Shown: in pieces, positions 45,511 to 55,209 of the stretch
Position numbering within the stretch: the first letter of the stretch is position 1
How the letters are laid out: the number at the start of each line of letters is the position of its first letter
Origin: Arcticibacter sp045629565
GTDB taxonomy: Bacteria > Bacteroidota > Bacteroidia > Sphingobacteriales > Sphingobacteriaceae
NCBI RefSeq assembly: GCF_045629565.1
Contig: NZ_JAZQRL010000132.1
Coordinates: 1-64,000, forward strand
Length of the DNA: 64,000 nt
Direction of reading: 5' to 3'
Made by a program: the position numbers and the translations under genes
Notes under the pieces: model-generated
Database searches by the model: none
What the model was told of the DNA's origin: nothing
Seen by the model: the letters and a program-made list of their open reading frames with translations, nothing else

Positions 45511-47118
45511 CTAATTATTCATCGCATTGCCTACCAAATTCTTGTTATTATCCAGTTCGGATTGAGGGAATGGATAGTATGTGGCCCTCTCGGTCCAACC
45601 TAACCTCTTTAAAGGCTCCAGCCATTGAGGGTCTGCACTTCCCCAACGAAGCAAGTCGAAATAACGAAGATATTCACCGGTAAACTCTACATAACGCTCA
45701 TGGGCAATAATATTCTTAATAGTATTTAACCTCACCCCGTTAATTGTCGTGTCTTTTGCCAGCAGGCCGTCGACATTGGGAATCGTACCTCGTGAGCGCT
45801 GATACCATAGATGAGGCTGCTCTGTCGGGACGACGTTATTTGCCCGGTTTCTTACCAAATCAATGTACGTTTTCGCACCACTAACATCGCCTCTCTCGTT
45901 CAGGCATTCTGCGTACATCAGGTAAACGTCTGAGTATCTTAACAGGCGGTCGTTATTGCCATTGTCAAAATCGGGAATTTGTACATCCGGACAATATTTT
46001 CTGGTGCCAAAGAGGTCTTTGTTGGTAGCCAGGTTTTTAATCCAGTCCTGGTAGTTTGTCACTTTGCCATCCAGCTGGGTAAAATAAGCTCCATTTTCAC
46101 ACCATAGAGTCATAAACTTTCTTGGATCTCCCGGTTCAAACTCATCATTGGTTTTCTTGTTCGGTGCAAGGTTCCACCAGGCGCCACCAGTTCCATCAAA
46201 CATGCCAATTTCCTGCCAGCGCCAGGAGCTGGATATATCGTCTCCTAACCAACCTGGACCGTTGTGCATCTGGACTTCAAATACAGACTCCGGGTTGTTC
46301 TCAGTTGTTTCCAAGAAGTTATCCCTGAAATGATCAACCAGCCTGTACTCGTTACTCTCAATGACTTTCCTGAGCTCTGCTTCTGCGCTGGCGAAATCAG
46401 CGCGCTGGCCACTTTCCAGAATCGGACGGTACATATACGCTCTCGCGAGGTAGGCCTGTGCAGCCCCTTTCGTAGCCCTTCCTATTTGGGCTGAGTTGGC
46501 ATAAAGTGCACTTCTGACTGGCAGAAGTTCTGCTGCTTTGGCAAAGTCGCTTATGATCAGCGCATAAACCTGGCCTTTGGTTGAATTGCCGGGATAATAG
46601 TCTGCATCCGACGAAATAGATTTGTCTATCAGCGGAACGGTCTCACCGAACATCGCGGCAAGATGCATGTAATGAAGAGCTCTCAAGAAGTGCGCTTCGC
46701 CTAACAGTCTGTTCTTACGCTGATCATCAATAGTGCCTGTGAAATTTGTTATCCTATCAATTGCCAGGTTAGATGCAGAAACACCATTCCAGAGATCTTT
46801 CCATGTTCCGGATGCCATTCCATCACTCGCAGGGGTATTGTAGGTATCCTGATACATCGGTTCCCATTTGAATGTATGATCAAAGTCATCACCAGGTGCA
46901 AGAAGTTCATAATATAAAGACCGGCCATAACCGCCCTGAACTCGTCCAACTAACGCTTGATAAGCCGGAATAACTGATGCCTCAAGCTGGTCAGCGGTTT
47001 GGTAATAGGTATCCGTAGAAAGCTCTTGCGGATTAACCAGTTCCAAATCGGGCTTACAACCTGACGACAGCGCCAGGGTAAGCGATGTTATATATGCAAT
47101 TTTTGCTACGTTTTTCAT
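45511..47118 (-). CDS. SusD-family surface glycan-binding lipoprotein (third pair)
   Basis: This lipoprotein of 535 residues has lipobox SSGC at 18-21 and mature start CKPDLELVNP. The SusD/RagB signature regions are present, such as LLGEAHFLRALHYMHLAAMFGETVPL and the C-terminal IAHERYVEFTGEYLRYFDLLRWG block. It is the partner of the SusC gene lying 10 bases upstream on the same strand. Its sequence is clearly different from the two SusD proteins of the first operon, so it probably serves another part of the same polysaccharide or a second glycan. Confidence 0.94.
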   Translation of the reverse strand: MKNVAKIAYITSLTLALSSGCKPDLELVNPQELSTDTYYQTADQLEASVIPAYQALVGRVQGGYGRSLYYELLAPGDDFDHTFKWEPMYQDTYNTPASDGMASGTWKDLWNGVSASNLAIDRITNFTGTIDDQRKNRLLGEAHFLRALHYMHLAAMFGETVPLIDKSISSDADYYPGNSTKGQVYALIISDFAKAAELLPVRSALYANSAQIGRATKGAAQAYLARAYMYRPILESGQRADFASAEAELRKVIESNEYRLVDHFRDNFLETTENNPESVFEVQMHNGPGWLGDDISSSWRWQEIGMFDGTGGAWWNLAPNKKTNDEFEPGDPRKFMTLWCENGAYFTQLDGKVTNYQDWIKNLATNKDLFGTRKYCPDVQIPDFDNGNNDRLLRYSDVYLMYAECLNERGDVSGAKTYIDLVRNRANNVVPTEQPHLWYQRSRGTIPNVDGLLAKDTTINGVRLNTIKNIIAHERYVEFTGEYLRYFDLLRWGSADPQWLEPLKRLGWTERATYYPFPQSELDNNKNLVGNAMNN

Positions 47119-47128
47119 CTTTAGTCAA

Positions 47129-50100
47129 TTAAAATGTGAACTGTGCTCCCAAGAAAAATTCTTTAGAATTAGGAAAAGTACGTCCCCAGGGTCTTTGTGC
47201 ATCGATACCTCTGCTCAGGTTATATCTCGCATCATCTGATCCAACTTCTGGATCGTATCCTGAGTACTTGGTAAATGTTAACAGGTTTTTAGCTCCCACA
47301 TAGATGCGCAGGCGATCAACTTTCAGCCTTCTGGTAACGTCTTCCGGAAGGGAGTAACCCAGGTTTAGTGACTTCAGTCTCAGATAAGAACCGTCCTCAA
47401 TGAAGCGGCTTGACGCACGAAGGTTTTGATTCGGATCGCCAAGTATCGCTCTCGGAACATTGGTGTTGACATTCTTAGGATAAACGGTTTTTACACCGGA
47501 TGCCGGGTTGGTGAAAACAACCTCTTCAGCCCTGTAACGATCAAGTGTCGTTGCGAAGTTGTTATAATAGTGATACATCCCTTCACCCCAATATTTGCTG
47601 TTGTTATAAATTTCGTTGCCCTGAACACCCTGCCATATCATAGAGAAATCCAAAGTTCCAAACCTGGCTGCATAGCTTGCGTCGAAATTGAAGCCGTAGC
47701 TGAAGTCAGGAATCGGACTGCCGATAAAGGCTTTATCACGATCATTCAAAACATTATCACCGTTTAAGTCACTGAATCTGATGTCGCCTAAACCAGCCCG
47801 GGGGGCAAACGCGATGTCTTGCTGCAGCTGCTCCTGAGTGGTATAAAGTCCGTTGGTAACGTATCCCCAGAACTCTCCGATGGATTGACCAACTGCTGTT
47901 CTGGTGACATTTTCCCCGCCAGGGTTCACATTACCAAACAAGATTTCGTTATCATTTCCCAGGCTTAACACTTTATTGTCTACCAGCGAAAAGTTCGCAG
48001 AGGCAGAATAGCTGAAGTTTCGAATCGTATTCCTGTAGGTTGCAAGCATATCCCAACCCCGGTTTCTCAGACTTCCTGAATTTAACACCGGGAAGTTGTC
48101 AATGTAACCGGCTACGTAAGATATAGGAACGTTAACCAGCATGTCTTCCGTTTTTTTGTCATAGTAATCCACGGTAAGGGATAACCTATTGCCGAACATG
48201 GAAAGGTCTACACCCAGGTCCGTTGAATATTGACTCTCCCATTTAACGTTCGGATTAGAGGGGGTAAGTGGAAGTGCTCCTGTTACCATTACATCGTTCA
48301 GGTAATACCACACGTGATCAAAGCTCACTGTTCTCTGATATTGATACTGGGCTATGTCTGAATTTCCAAGTAAACCATAACTACCTCTCAGCTTCAAGTC
48401 ATTGATGAAGGAAACATCTTTCATGAAGTTTTCCTGACTTACCCGCCAACCAGCAGAGATGGAAGGGAAGTTACCGTATCTGTGGGCCTTACTAAAGTTT
48501 GCCGATCCGTCCCGGCGGAAGTTTAGCGTCATCAGATATTTACTGTCGTAACTATAGTTAAGGCGTCCAAGCATGGAATACATGGCAAACTGCCCGATGC
48601 CTGATCCTACTATTCTCGATGAAGACATGGTACTCAACCCAAGGATCAGTAAGTCTGGACTTGGCAGAGCCCTGGCACCCGCGTTGACTGATTTGAATCG
48701 CGACTCTTCGGAAGTGATACCAGCTAACGCACTGAAGTTATGCTTGCCTACGCTTTTGTCATATGACAAAGTATGCTCGAAAAGCCACCTGTTGTTCTGG
48801 TTACTTGATATGTTCAGCTCATCCGGGTCATGGTTCTGATACTGACCTACAGAGTATGCGGAGATATAGCCCTGATTTCTGGACCGGTTCAAGTCCAGTC
48901 CCAGATTGAACTTGTATTTAAGACCAGGTATAAACTCATAAGATGCCCAAATGTTACCATTAGCGAAAAAGGTTTCGTTGTTGTTCTCATTAAGGTAGGC
49001 ATTTGCCAAAGCACTCGCCACGTCGGTTCCGTTTCCAGCGCCGGCGAAACCCGTTGTACTGTTGGGATCATAAAGCGGTAACGTAGAAGACCATCTCTGC
49101 GCGTCGATAAGATTTTTGTCACTCCATGTCCGGCTGTTAAAACTTAACAAAACGGTTTCTCCAACTTTCAGTTTACCCTTTGTGAAATCTGAAATGAACT
49201 GTGTGCCATAGGATTTCGAGTTGTCACGAATCAGGATAGGCTTATCCGTTGAATAGATGCCGTTGATGCGGAAGTTAGCATTTTCACTGCCCCCGCTTAG
49301 AGATAGATTGTGTTTCTGGTAGGATCCGGTCCGTAGTAAGGCATCAACCATGTTATATCCCTCGCCGATGTTGGCAGGATTAGATAAGGCAGGAAGGTAA
49401 TCTGTTCTTGATGGATTCTGATTGTACATTTCTTCGTTAATCAACTCCGCCAGCTGCTGCCCGTTAAGTGTTTCCACATTATTCGCGATAGTCTTTGTGC
49501 CGCCATACCCGAAATAGTCAATTTTTACAGGTCCTGATGTACCGCGTTTTGTGGTGATCAGAATAACACCATTGGCTCCGCGGGATCCATAAATAGCACT
49601 GGAAGCTGCGTCTTTCAAAATCTGGATACTTGCAATATTATTGTCGTCTGGTACTGCGCCGCCGATCATCCCGTCCACAACATATAACGGATCAGTATTA
49701 TTAATCGACCCTACACCCCTGATACGTATCGTTCCGGCATTTACCTGCACTCCCGGAACAGTACTTTGCAGGGCAGCTTGAAAGCCACCCGGTACTTTCA
49801 AGAGGTCTTTCGTGTCTACTGTAGCAATTGAAGAAGTAAGATCGACCTTTTTCTGAGTACCGTAGCCGATAACCACTACCTCATCGAGGGCCCGTTGGTC
49901 TGCTTTTAATGCAACATTGATGACATTCCTGCCCCTGACCGGAATCTCCTGACTCGTGAAGCCAATGCTGGTAAATTCAAGAGTAGCTGTAGAGGGCGAT
50001 GAAAGTCGGTACCTTCCCTCTGCGTCAGTCATCGTACCGACCGATGTTCCTTTAACCTTTACACTGACTCCAGGCAGTACACCCGATGTGTCGCTTACGG

Positions 50101-50215
50101 TTCCGCTAACGGTAATTTGGTTCCCCTGTGCCATGGTTCGACAGGGGTATAGCATAGATAATATGGCTATAATGAATGCTATAAAAGCTCCTGAGCTTGG
50201 TTTTAGTTTTAGCAT
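47129..50215 (-). CDS. SusC-family TonB-dependent glycan transporter (third pair)
   Basis: The start at 50215 places the initiator methionine just before the signal peptide (LKLKPSSGAFIAFIIAILSM, cleavage near MAQG). An in-frame ATG at 50284 would add 23 mostly polar residues and is less likely. A carboxypeptidase-D-like domain (ITVSGTVSDTSGVLPGVSVKVKG) and a TonB-box-type DEVVVIGYGTQKKV lead into the plug (LYVVDGMIGG, IQILKDAASSAIYGSRGANGVI). A complete barrel follows. It is divergent from the esterase gene, with a 467-base control region between them. Confidence 0.94.
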   Translation of the reverse strand: MLKLKPSSGAFIAFIIAILSMLYPCRTMAQGNQITVSGTVSDTSGVLPGVSVKVKGTSVGTMTDAEGRYRLSSPSTATLEFTSIGFTSQEIPVRGRNVINVALKADQRALDEVVVIGYGTQKKVDLTSSIATVDTKDLLKVPGGFQAALQSTVPGVQVNAGTIRIRGVGSINNTDPLYVVDGMIGGAVPDDNNIASIQILKDAASSAIYGSRGANGVILITTKRGTSGPVKIDYFGYGGTKTIANNVETLNGQQLAELINEEMYNQNPSRTDYLPALSNPANIGEGYNMVDALLRTGSYQKHNLSLSGGSENANFRINGIYSTDKPILIRDNSKSYGTQFISDFTKGKLKVGETVLLSFNSRTWSDKNLIDAQRWSSTLPLYDPNSTTGFAGAGNGTDVASALANAYLNENNNETFFANGNIWASYEFIPGLKYKFNLGLDLNRSRNQGYISAYSVGQYQNHDPDELNISSNQNNRWLFEHTLSYDKSVGKHNFSALAGITSEESRFKSVNAGARALPSPDLLILGLSTMSSSRIVGSGIGQFAMYSMLGRLNYSYDSKYLMTLNFRRDGSANFSKAHRYGNFPSISAGWRVSQENFMKDVSFINDLKLRGSYGLLGNSDIAQYQYQRTVSFDHVWYYLNDVMVTGALPLTPSNPNVKWESQYSTDLGVDLSMFGNRLSLTVDYYDKKTEDMLVNVPISYVAGYIDNFPVLNSGSLRNRGWDMLATYRNTIRNFSYSASANFSLVDNKVLSLGNDNEILFGNVNPGGENVTRTAVGQSIGEFWGYVTNGLYTTQEQLQQDIAFAPRAGLGDIRFSDLNGDNVLNDRDKAFIGSPIPDFSYGFNFDASYAARFGTLDFSMIWQGVQGNEIYNNSKYWGEGMYHYYNNFATTLDRYRAEEVVFTNPASGVKTVYPKNVNTNVPRAILGDPNQNLRASSRFIEDGSYLRLKSLNLGYSLPEDVTRRLKVDRLRIYVGAKNLLTFTKYSGYDPEVGSDDARYNLSRGIDAQRPWGRTFPNSKEFFLGAQFTF

Positions 50216-50682
50216 ATTGTTTGAGTTGAGGGTTGATTGTTTTTGATTAGTTTGTTGTTGCCTGAGGCTAATAGGAGCGTTCATCCGTCACGGATCGTGA
50301 CAGCGCTGTTAAGAAAATGGGAGTTCTGAGTTACGGCGCTTGACGTTAAAAACAGGTACCTTTTCTCGCACGCAAGTTGAATAGGTTTCATGTATGATTG
50401 GTTAGTTCAATGTGCTAGGCTATATGTAGTTACATCGACGAGTTAGTACAGAGCTAAATTATTTAAGTGGGTAGCGTTTCAATGATCTTCTTGTCCAAAA
50501 GAATAGGATAAATGTCTATCGCCGATGAGTGGTATATAAAAGGATAAAATAGGGGAGTTTGGACAAATCTGCTATTTTTTTAATGATTCTTATACCATGC
50601 GAGCCCTTCCATAGCTTAGTTTTGAGATTTACTGATTTTCAGCGAAAGCCAACTGACCCTAAATTGTAAACCGATACCTGTT
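50216..50682. promoter_or_regulatory. Divergent control region between susC3 and the esterase operon with matched inverted repeat
   Basis: This gap separates two oppositely transcribed PUL operons. Within it TTGTCCAAA (50491-50499) is repeated in inverted orientation as TTTGGACAA (50558-50566), 58 bases apart. Each copy stands next to an AGGATAAA direct repeat (50505-50512 and 50541-50548). The symmetry is what a dimeric AraC-type activator such as the HTCS could bind. No clear TAnnTTTG promoter with ideal spacing was found on either side. Confidence 0.45.
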
Positions 50683-52593
50683 ATGAAGTATATTTTTTTT
50701 TCTTTAGCACTCCTATTTGTGTCTGGAGCGTCTTTGTCCCAAACGGATGCTCAACCCGCACCGATAGGTTTCGATTCTTTGCGTGTTGACATTCCACGCG
50801 GGAAGATCGATACTCTTTCCTACACATCAAAAACGGTTGGCTCTGTCCGGAAAGCGCTGGTTTACACGCCTCCTGGCTTTTCAAAGAATAAAAAATATCC
50901 GGTGCTTTATCTCCTCCACGGAATCGGTGGTGATGAAAAAGAATGGTTAAATAACGGCCAGCCTCAGGTCATCCTGGATAATCTGTATTCGCAGAAAAAA
51001 CTGCAACCGATGATTGTAGTGCTTCCAAACGGGAGGGCGATGAAAAACGATCGGGCAGTTGGCAATATTATGGACAGTGAGAAGGTTCAGGCATTCGCTA
51101 CATTCGAAAAGGACCTGCTCCATGATCTTATACCTTTTGTCGAAAAAAAGTACCCGGTTATCAAAAACAGAGAAAGCCGTGCAATTGCCGGCCTGTCTAT
51201 GGGTGGAGGGCAGTCTTTGAACTTTGGTCTTGGAAATCTGGATAAGTTCGCCTGGGTTGGCGGTTTCTCCTCTGCACCAAACACAAAGCCCCCTCAACTG
51301 CTTGTTCCAAATCCGGAAGAAGCAAGAAGGCGTCTGAAATTACTATGGATATCATGCGGCGACAACGACAATCTCATTTCGTTCAGCAAACGTACCCATG
51401 ACTATCTCAGGAAAGAGAAAGTCCCTCACATATTTTATATTGAACCCGGCAATCACGATTTTAAAGTTTGGAAAAACGATCTGTACATGTTTTCTCAGCT
51501 TCTTTTCAAACCGGTGGATCAAGCTTCTTTCTCCAAATACACAGCGCTCGGCTTCCCTGCCGCTACAAACATAAGATCTGCCAAATATCCACAGATACTA
51601 CCCAACAGCCGCGTGATATTTAAAATAAAGGCTCCCGAAGCCCAAAGGGTACAGATCGATCTAGGCAAGAAATATGACATGACAAAAGGCAATGATGGAT
51701 TTTGGCAGGTTACTACTGATTCAATGGGAGAAGGCTTTCATTATTATTCTCTGCTGGTGGATGGTGTTGCCGTTGCCGATCCGGCCAGCGAAACCTTCTA
51801 TGGAATGGGACGGATGGCCAGCGGAATAGAGATTCCTTTCGATGGGGGCGACTATTATGCAGAGAAAGATGTACCGCACGGTGAGGTTAGGATAAAGCGA
51901 TATTTCTCCCGGGTTTCTAACTCCTGGCGCCGCGCTTTCATATACACGCCTCCAGGTTACCATGAAAATACCACTGAAAAATATCCTGTTTTGTATTTAC
52001 TTCATGGAGGAGGTGAAGACGAAAGAGGCTGGTCAACCCAAGGTAAAACAGACTTGATTATGGATAACCTGATTGCAGATAATAAAGCCAGGCCAATGCT
52101 GATTATCATGATGGACGGAAATGTTGGTCAGGGCGCGTTCGGCGAACAGTCGCTGCGTGCCTTCGAGAGCGAACTGAAAGGACTTATTCCGTTTATAGAA
52201 AGTAACTATAAGGCAGATCCAAAGCCTTCCCGAAGAGCTTTGGCCGGCTTGTCGATGGGAGGACTTCAAACACTCTATGCAGGCATCAGGAATTCTGATA
52301 TGTTTTCTTATTTAGGAGTGTTTAGTTCCGGATGGTTTTCGGGGCGTAATGAACTCGCTGGTCCGCAGTACGAATTTATACGGGAGAACCAGTCGCGTAT
52401 CAACAGTAATCTAAAAGCTCTCTGGATAGCCATGGGGGGAAAGGAGGATATAGCCTACGAGAACTGCAAGGAGATGATGTCCAAATTTGATGCGCTGAAT
52501 CTTAAATACACGTATACAGAATATCCGGGAGGACATACATGGCCCGTGTGGCGTAATAATCTCTATAACTTTTCCCAGGTGCTGTTTAAATAG
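50683..52593 (+). CDS. Two-module CE1-type esterase with central CBM48-like domain
   Basis: This secreted enzyme of 636 residues has a signal ending near SLSQ and is built of two alpha/beta-hydrolase esterase modules around a CBM48-like beta domain. The N-terminal module (about 25-275) has oxyanion region LLHGIGGDEKEW, nucleophile S172 in GLSMGGG and the late histidine in PGNHDFKVW. The middle domain (about 285-390) starts RVIFKIKAPEAQRV. The C-terminal module (about 395-636) has LLHGGGEDERGW, nucleophile S524 in GLSMGGL and histidine in PGGHTWPVW. Both triads look complete. Such proteins act as feruloyl and acetyl-xylan esterases, and the division of labour here is unknown. It leads the forward enzyme operon. 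Confidence 0.9.
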   Translation: MKYIFFSLALLFVSGASLSQTDAQPAPIGFDSLRVDIPRGKIDTLSYTSKTVGSVRKALVYTPPGFSKNKKYPVLYLLHGIGGDEKEWLNNGQPQVILDNLYSQKKLQPMIVVLPNGRAMKNDRAVGNIMDSEKVQAFATFEKDLLHDLIPFVEKKYPVIKNRESRAIAGLSMGGGQSLNFGLGNLDKFAWVGGFSSAPNTKPPQLLVPNPEEARRRLKLLWISCGDNDNLISFSKRTHDYLRKEKVPHIFYIEPGNHDFKVWKNDLYMFSQLLFKPVDQASFSKYTALGFPAATNIRSAKYPQILPNSRVIFKIKAPEAQRVQIDLGKKYDMTKGNDGFWQVTTDSMGEGFHYYSLLVDGVAVADPASETFYGMGRMASGIEIPFDGGDYYAEKDVPHGEVRIKRYFSRVSNSWRRAFIYTPPGYHENTTEKYPVLYLLHGGGEDERGWSTQGKTDLIMDNLIADNKARPMLIIMMDGNVGQGAFGEQSLRAFESELKGLIPFIESNYKADPKPSRRALAGLSMGGLQTLYAGIRNSDMFSYLGVFSSGWFSGRNELAGPQYEFIRENQSRINSNLKALWIAMGGKEDIAYENCKEMMSKFDALNLKYTYTEYPGGHTWPVWRNNLYNFSQVLFK

Positions 52594-52628
52594 GCGCTGG
52601 AAGGATTCATGCATTATTTTGAACCCCT

Positions 52629-55148
52629 ATGTACTTTCACAGACAAGCTAAAAATTACTCCCTGACATTAATAGGATTCTTCTCCATTTTCATCGCAACA
52701 CCTGGAGCAAAAGCTGACGAACCCTCGTCACTCTCACAGCCTTCCATGAAATTATGGTATAATAAGCCTTCTGGCAAGGTGTGGGAAAGCGCATTGCCCG
52801 TTGGGAACGGCAGACTAGGCGCTATGGTGTATGGAAACGTACAGACTGAAACCATACAGTTAAACGAGCATACCCTTTGGAGCGGTAGTCCCAACCGCAA
52901 CGATAATCTGCTGGCGCTAGACTCTTTGGAAGTGATCCGCAAATTGATCTTCGAAGGAAAACAAAAGCAGGCAGAAAACCTGGCCAACAAGGTCCTGATC
53001 AGTAAGCAATCTCATGGACAAATCTTCGGACCCGCCGGCGAAGTGCATTTGTCTTTCCCCGGCCATGATCATTATACCCATTACTACAGGGAACTTGATC
53101 TTGAACGGGCTGTGGCCAAAACATCCTATACGGTCGGGGGCGTCACCTATACCAGGGAGGTAATTGCCTCTCTTTCAGAGCGGATAATAGCGGTTCGATT
53201 GACAGCCAGCCGTCCACGAAGCATTTCGTTCACTGCCTCGTTTTCATCACCTCAACCCAATGTAGAGGTCAAAACCCTGCATTCCAGGCAGCTCACCTTC
53301 GCCGGTACAACGATCGATCATGAAGGAGTTAAGGGTATGGTCAGATACAAGGGAATCGCTCAAATTAATCCGGAGGGAGGAGAGATATTTTCGGCCGACA
53401 CTTCCATTACGGTCAGAAACGCCAATGCGGTAACGATTTACATATCCGTGGCTACAAATTTCAACCACTATAACGACATCACCGGTGATGAAAGCAATCG
53501 GGCCGCCGTATACCTGAACAGGGCCGCCCGAAAGCCATTCTCGAAAATCATCAGGGATCATGTATCTGCCTACCAGCAATATTTTAACCGGGTGAAAATA
53601 AATCTCGGAATGACCGAGCCTTCAGCAGCAAAGCTTCCAACCAATGAGCGGTTGAAGAATTTCAGTTCGACCAATGATCCCGAGTTTGCTGCTTTGTATT
53701 ACCAGTTCGGCCGGTATCTCCTGATCTCGTCGTCCCAACCGGGCGGTCAGCCCGCAAATCTGCAGGGAATCTGGAATGGAAGCCTGCGCCCTGCATGGGA
53801 CAGCAAATACACCATCAATATAAATGCTCAGATGAACTATTGGCCAGCCGAGAAAACCAATCTTTCTGAACTGCATGAGCCGTTTTTGAAGATGGTGAAA
53901 GAGCTTGCCGCTACAGGTAGAAAAACGGCCGCAGATATGTACGGGGCACGTGGATGGGTTGCACATCACAATACGGATATCTGGCGTATTACGGGCGCTG
54001 TAGACGGCGCATTCTGGGGCGCATGGACCAACGGCGGGGGCTGGACGAGTCAGCATTTATGGGAGCATTATTTGTATACCGGAGATGTCGCCTTTCTCCA
54101 AACGGCTTATCCTATCTTGAAAGGTGCCGCCCTGTTCTATATCGACTATTTAATGGAACACCCCAGGCTTGGTTACCTGGTTGCCAATCCGGATGAGTCT
54201 CCTGAAAATGCCCCTGCGGCACACCAGGGCTCATCTCTGGATGCAGGAGTGACAATGACGAACCAGATTATTTTCGATGTGTTCAGCTCTACCATCCGGG
54301 CAGCTGAACTGTTGAAAAAAGACCAGGCATTTATGGATACACTGGTTCACACGAGAAACCGCCTTGCACCAATGCATATCGGGCAGCATGCGCAAATTCA
54401 GGAATGGTTAGACGATATTGATGACCCTAATGATAATCATAGACATATATCGCATTTATATGGACTGTTTCCCTCTAATCAAATTTCAGCCTATCGCACC
54501 CCCGACTTGTTTTCGGCCGCGAAGACGACACTCATTCATCGAGGCGACCTCTCCACAGGCTGGAGTATGGGATGGAAAGTCAACTGGTGGGCCAGATTGC
54601 AGGATGGAAATCATGCATACAAGCTTATTCAAAATCAGTTAACGCCTGTGGGCGTAAACAGAGGGGGTGGCGGCACCTATGACAACCTGTTTGATGCCCA
54701 TCCTCCATTTCAAATTGATGGCAACTTTGGATGCGTGTCCGGTATTACCGAAATGTTAATGCAAAGTGCGGATGGTGCTGTTCATCTTCTTCCGGCCGTT
54801 CCTGATGTTTGGCGGGCTTCCGGTTCGATCGGTGGGATAAAGGCTATCGGGGGATTCGAAATAGTAGAATTGAAATGGAAGGATGCTCAATTAGTCAAGG
54901 TGGTAGTGAAATCACACCTTGGAGGTAATCTCCGGCTTAGGGTGCCAAACGCTATTGAACTTTCAGAAGCATCTATGGTCGAAGCGACAGGAGAAAATCC
55001 CAATCCATTTTATAAAATAGCTGGAACTCTTAAGCCTGTGGTATCCGCGAAAGCCAGAATCAGCCCTGTCGAAACGCGTGAAACCCTGCTCTTCGACGTT
55101 GCTACCCAAGCCGGTAAAACCTACACCTTTCAACAGCAGATGCCATAG
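52629..55148 (+). CDS. GH95 glycoside hydrolase (alpha-L-fucosidase/alpha-L-galactosidase)
   Basis: This secreted 839-residue enzyme is of GH95 size, with a signal peptide ending near AKADEP. The N-terminal beta domain begins WYNKPSGKVWESALPVGNGRLGAMVYG and has LNEHTLWSG. The (alpha/alpha)6 barrel carries the substrate-site asparagines in YTININAQMNYW (N397, N399), the SPEN region and the FQIDGNFG block, which hold the catalytic residues in GH95. All motifs look intact. GH95 enzymes remove terminal alpha-L-fucose or, in xylan and xyloglucan systems, alpha-L-galactose. The sequence alone does not decide which. It follows the esterase by 35 bases. Confidence 0.94.
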   Translation: MYFHRQAKNYSLTLIGFFSIFIATPGAKADEPSSLSQPSMKLWYNKPSGKVWESALPVGNGRLGAMVYGNVQTETIQLNEHTLWSGSPNRNDNLLALDSLEVIRKLIFEGKQKQAENLANKVLISKQSHGQIFGPAGEVHLSFPGHDHYTHYYRELDLERAVAKTSYTVGGVTYTREVIASLSERIIAVRLTASRPRSISFTASFSSPQPNVEVKTLHSRQLTFAGTTIDHEGVKGMVRYKGIAQINPEGGEIFSADTSITVRNANAVTIYISVATNFNHYNDITGDESNRAAVYLNRAARKPFSKIIRDHVSAYQQYFNRVKINLGMTEPSAAKLPTNERLKNFSSTNDPEFAALYYQFGRYLLISSSQPGGQPANLQGIWNGSLRPAWDSKYTININAQMNYWPAEKTNLSELHEPFLKMVKELAATGRKTAADMYGARGWVAHHNTDIWRITGAVDGAFWGAWTNGGGWTSQHLWEHYLYTGDVAFLQTAYPILKGAALFYIDYLMEHPRLGYLVANPDESPENAPAAHQGSSLDAGVTMTNQIIFDVFSSTIRAAELLKKDQAFMDTLVHTRNRLAPMHIGQHAQIQEWLDDIDDPNDNHRHISHLYGLFPSNQISAYRTPDLFSAAKTTLIHRGDLSTGWSMGWKVNWWARLQDGNHAYKLIQNQLTPVGVNRGGGGTYDNLFDAHPPFQIDGNFGCVSGITEMLMQSADGAVHLLPAVPDVWRASGSIGGIKAIGGFEIVELKWKDAQLVKVVVKSHLGGNLRLRVPNAIELSEASMVEATGENPNPFYKIAGTLKPVVSAKARISPVETRETLLFDVATQAGKTYTFQQQMP

Positions 55149-55209
55149 TCAACCATAGTAGTATTACAACAGAGAAACATTGAACTAAAAAAACTAATCA
55201 AACCACAGT

